A stretch of DNA of 64,000 nt from Omphiscola glabra (Eukaryota; Mollusca; Gastropoda; Lymnaeidae), in the NCBI GenBank assembly GCA_964017045.1, contig OZ024804.1, forward strand, positions 27,940,348-28,004,347, read 5' to 3'. The position numbers were made by a program, and so were the translations under genes. Positions 61,120-64,000 of this stretch are shown here, in pieces. Every line of letters starts with the position of its first letter. The first letter of the stretch is position 1. The notes below the pieces were generated by a model, which saw nothing but the letters and a program-made list of their open reading frames with translations, was not told where the DNA came from and made no database searches.

Positions 61120-61615
61120 CCGATGAGTCTTGAGCAAAGTATGGGTCTGAAAATTTCCCAGAAAATTTTTAATTATTTAAAAATAAAGAGTTGCATTTTG
61201 AATTGTACTTGAATTCAATATTTTTTTTTGATCGCGGAAGGAAATTTTTTAGCGTCTGATACAAGCATTGTGGCACCCAGTGCCATATATCAACTGAATT
61301 CACTCCGGTTGTGGCGTGCTATATGATAATCGTTTGGCACAATCTTAAATTCAACCACATATTGTAACATTGATTAGCGTGAGCCAAGGTGTTGCAGAAA
61401 TTGAGCGGGCTGAGGGCACTTGAGCAAATTCAAAATCAAGGGCTGCATTTTGATGCATATTTGAATTTAGTGTTTCTTCAGACAATTTTGAGGGGAGAAT
61501 TTAAAACCTTCGTGTGGGAAGCGCCAAAATTAGCCACAATAATGATCGAAAACATCTCTAGCTCTGGACCAGCGGGACATGAACTAAATTCATTCTAGTT
61601 GTGTCGCTCTTGGGA
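61120..61615. repeat. Diverged direct repeat, about 255-bp spacing
   Basis: gttgcattttgaattgtac near 61,183 against gctgcattttgatgcatat near 61,441, and ctgaattcactccggttgtg near 61,294 against ctaaattcattctagttgtg near 61,585. An old tandem duplication of an unidentified sequence. Confidence 0.6.
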
Positions 61616-62610
61616 ATATGTCTTTGCCCTAGCTTATTCTCCACACTTAAATCGTTATAGTCCCAAGAAGATGTTTGATAAATTCAAAATTCAAAATACA
61701 ATAATGCATTTTAGCACAAAGTTGAAGCTAGCTTTTCAAATTGGAGAGGAACGGAAGAGATTCTAGTTAATAAAATTAGGTGTCACTTAATCTAAGAACC
61801 ATTGTGTGAGACCAACAAATCCAACGACTGCAGGGGGTCCTCGTATATTTAAGAGGCCTTAAGATGTGATGTGGACAATTATTTAATTATCATCTTTCAA
61901 TGCAAGGTGGGTTAGAGAAAGCCGAAAAGTCGCAGAGGGCCACGAAAAGACGAGCAACTTCTTTGCTTACCTGCTTGTGTTAAGCAAATAATTTTAATAT
62001 TACTAAATAGTAATGTTGCTTTTATTAGATTTAAACTTTTTTACGGGGTTAATTACTTCATTAATAAATCACAGAAAAGCATAGCTAAAATTATTGAACA
62101 CAAATGAAAAAAAATATTTTAAAAACTTACTAATATCATTACATTTTCTAAATATTTTCACGTTTAACCAGAGTTAAAAAGACCTGTTAATTAGAAGGTC
62201 TATACATTTTTATGGATTTTGAATGATGATCATCTTTATAAATTTATGAATGACATAATTATGTTAAGAAGGCATGCGTTGTTTACGAAATACCATACAT
62301 ATTTATTACTGAGTTATTTAATCTGACTGAAATCCTACAAAAAATAAAGTTTAAATCATTCCATATTCAGTTGATTGAAATTTTTATTTGGAATTTCAAA
62401 CCACTAAAACTTTCTTTAGATACATTACACATTGCCCCTTCGATATCATTTAAAACATTTTTTAACAACCAATTCCACAGAATGAAATTTAAAAATGACG
62501 ATTTAGTAATAAATATTTTTTTCAAACAAAAAGCGGTGGGGGAATTGGCAGAATGATAGAAGTGCTACTTCATATATAATATTTTTATTTTTTAGCTTTC
62601 TACTTAATTC
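61616..62610. other. AT-rich intergenic sequence, nothing recognised
   Basis: No gene, RNA or repeat signal. The frame at 62,371-62,556 is AT-rich and not family-like. Confidence 0.45.
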
Positions 62611-62613
62611 TCG

Positions 62614-62790
62614 TGTAATAATAATAATAATAAAGTTCATTTGAAAAATCACGCTTCATCCCCAAAGGCTCGAAGCGCGGTACAAAGTCAAATCTAGGAG
62701 ATAATAAACTAGCTTGAAAAGATGGTAGACAACATCACCCCATCCGGTGTTTGCGAAATAGATGAGTTTTCAAATCGTTTTTGTAGGAAG
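62614..62790 (-). mobile_element. LINE 3' tail remnant
   Basis: An (aat)n run at 62,617-62,632 followed by a conserved-looking tail (ccaaaggctcgaagcgcggt, gatgagttttcaaatcgttt). It is laid out like the 3' end of the LINE at 46,466, where gatgtgttttgagtagagtt plays the same part. Minus orientation; the body is absent. Confidence 0.6.
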
Positions 62791-63379
62791 AAATACAATG
62801 GAAAAAAAATGCTTGGAAATAGTTGGGGCAGTTTTTTTAATATTCTGATTTTAAAATGACAAACGCAGTTAGGAATTTAAGAAATATAGGGTAAGTATTT
62901 TTTTTAAAAAACTCTGGTATTCAGGAAACTTTGTTTATAAAGGAGAACATTTAATTGGTAATCACTGATGAAACGTGCACTAGAAATCTATTTGTATGTG
63001 CCCGTTAAATTATTAATTAAAAAAAAATATATATTAATTTTTGTAAAGTTTTCTTTTCATATAGCTCAACATACATCGAATCAAGTACACTTAAAATTAT
63101 GCTATTAATTATTTTTTTAAAAAAAGAATCATGTCGTTATACAGTTTACAACTAAAACCTATCCCTACATTAAAAGTCTTGCTTTCATGACGAAATATAA
63201 GTTGAAAACAGATTGCACACGTTTGATACTTAGCAAGAGCAGTTATTAAAATTGTAGACCTTTATATTGATGTAAAGGTATTTTAATACTAGTTATTAAA
63301 GTCTTTAAACTTGCGAAGTTGTAAAAAATTAAGCACTACAATTAAACAGCACTTAAAACAAAACAAATATTTTCGTACA

Positions 63380-63870
63380 AATCCTTTCTAAAATGTAATA
63401 TCAAGGAATGGGGGTGGGGGGGTAGGTGGGGCTAAGTTTTTTTTTACAAAACATTCAAACAAGTAACCAGTAACGCAATTTATAAGAATCCCAGTTAGTG
63501 CCCCCCCCCCCCCCAAAGGCTCACAACCGCACATTTTCACGCCCTTAAATATTATATTATTTTAATTCGGACCGCTTTTACACCGCAGATTTATTTTGCC
63601 AACTATTTTACAAAAAAAATAAATAAATTAATAACCGAACGCAATTGCGATGAAAAGAAAACACATTTATCAAAGTTATCAGGAATTTCATTTGATCTTA
63701 CAATAGAAAAACAGGGCAAAAAATGATTAGGGGGGGGGGAGAGGGGGTTCAAAATTTGATATAATGTGTTATCATCGGCAACGAGTTTATGTGTCGAGTT
63801 TCAGCTCGATAAGTAGACGGGAAGTAGGTCAATTAGCCGCCCAAATATTTTTCCAGTTCGCCACTCCCGA
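63380..63870 (+). mobile_element. Dispersed ~440-bp repeat, copy C
   Basis: Begins aatcctttctaaaatgtaat like copy B. It contains poly-C, ttttacaccgca, poly-G, gttatcatcggcaacgagtt, gtttcagctcgata and gtcaattagccgcccaaata. The right end is less clear. Confidence 0.7.
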
Positions 63871-64000
63871 AGAGATGTCTGTAAGAAATACTGGTTTTTA
63901 CGAGAGGCTAATTTTCCCATCTAGGCAACAGTCGCTTTTATACTCGTGAACTCGTTATTTTCATTCATAATAAATTATTACCTTTATTCCCGTGACCTAT

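Overview
The window looks like animal nuclear DNA, most likely from a lophotrochozoan such as a gastropod mollusc. Three things point that way. There is a split gene whose sixteen recognisable exons all have GT-AG introns. Its product has the protostome contactin layout (signal peptide, C-type lectin domain, Ig domains). There are CR1/L2-like LINE and tRNA-derived SINE remnants, several MITEs and a very heavy minisatellite load. The species itself cannot be read from the sequence; the gastropod assignment is inference.

Layout. (1) Bases 1-24,278 are one satellite array of about 1,350 copies of an 18-bp unit (cccaacacttatgtcaca and variants) with higher-order duplications. (2) Bases 24,339-45,604 on the minus strand hold the 5' part of a contactin gene: signal peptide, C-type lectin-like domain, Ig1 to Ig5 complete and the first half of Ig6, 743 residues in all. 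Every exon junction keeps phase. The remaining exons (end of Ig6, fibronectin III repeats, GPI signal expected from the family) lie beyond the left edge. The satellite therefore sits inside intron 16, starting about 60 bp after the Ig6 splice donor. (3) Bases 45,605-64,000 are the 5' flank of the gene. I find no convincing host gene there, only a decayed CR1/L2-like reverse transcriptase fragment, a SINE copy, copies of a ~440-bp dispersed repeat and many minisatellites with units of 17, 21, 24, 26, 29, 54 bp and others.

The most striking pattern is in the contactin introns. At least five, probably seven, of the minisatellites carry the exon-intron boundary of their own gene. The last bases of the exon plus the 5' splice site (or, once, the 3' splice site) are tandemly copied into the neighbouring intron, making arrays of decoy splice sites. 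Exons 3, 4, 7, 9 and 11 are the clearest, exon 2 is likely, and exon 14 shows it on the acceptor side. The 24-kb satellite may be an extreme case seeded from the start of intron 16, but that link is weak.

Tandem repeats of more than twenty unrelated unit types fill roughly 55% of the window by my estimate. On the contactin strand the satellite contains a reading frame without any stop for more than 24 kb. The opposite strand's frame is broken by 16 copies of one amplified TAG variant. I regard both as consequences of an 18-bp (6-codon) unit rather than as a gene.
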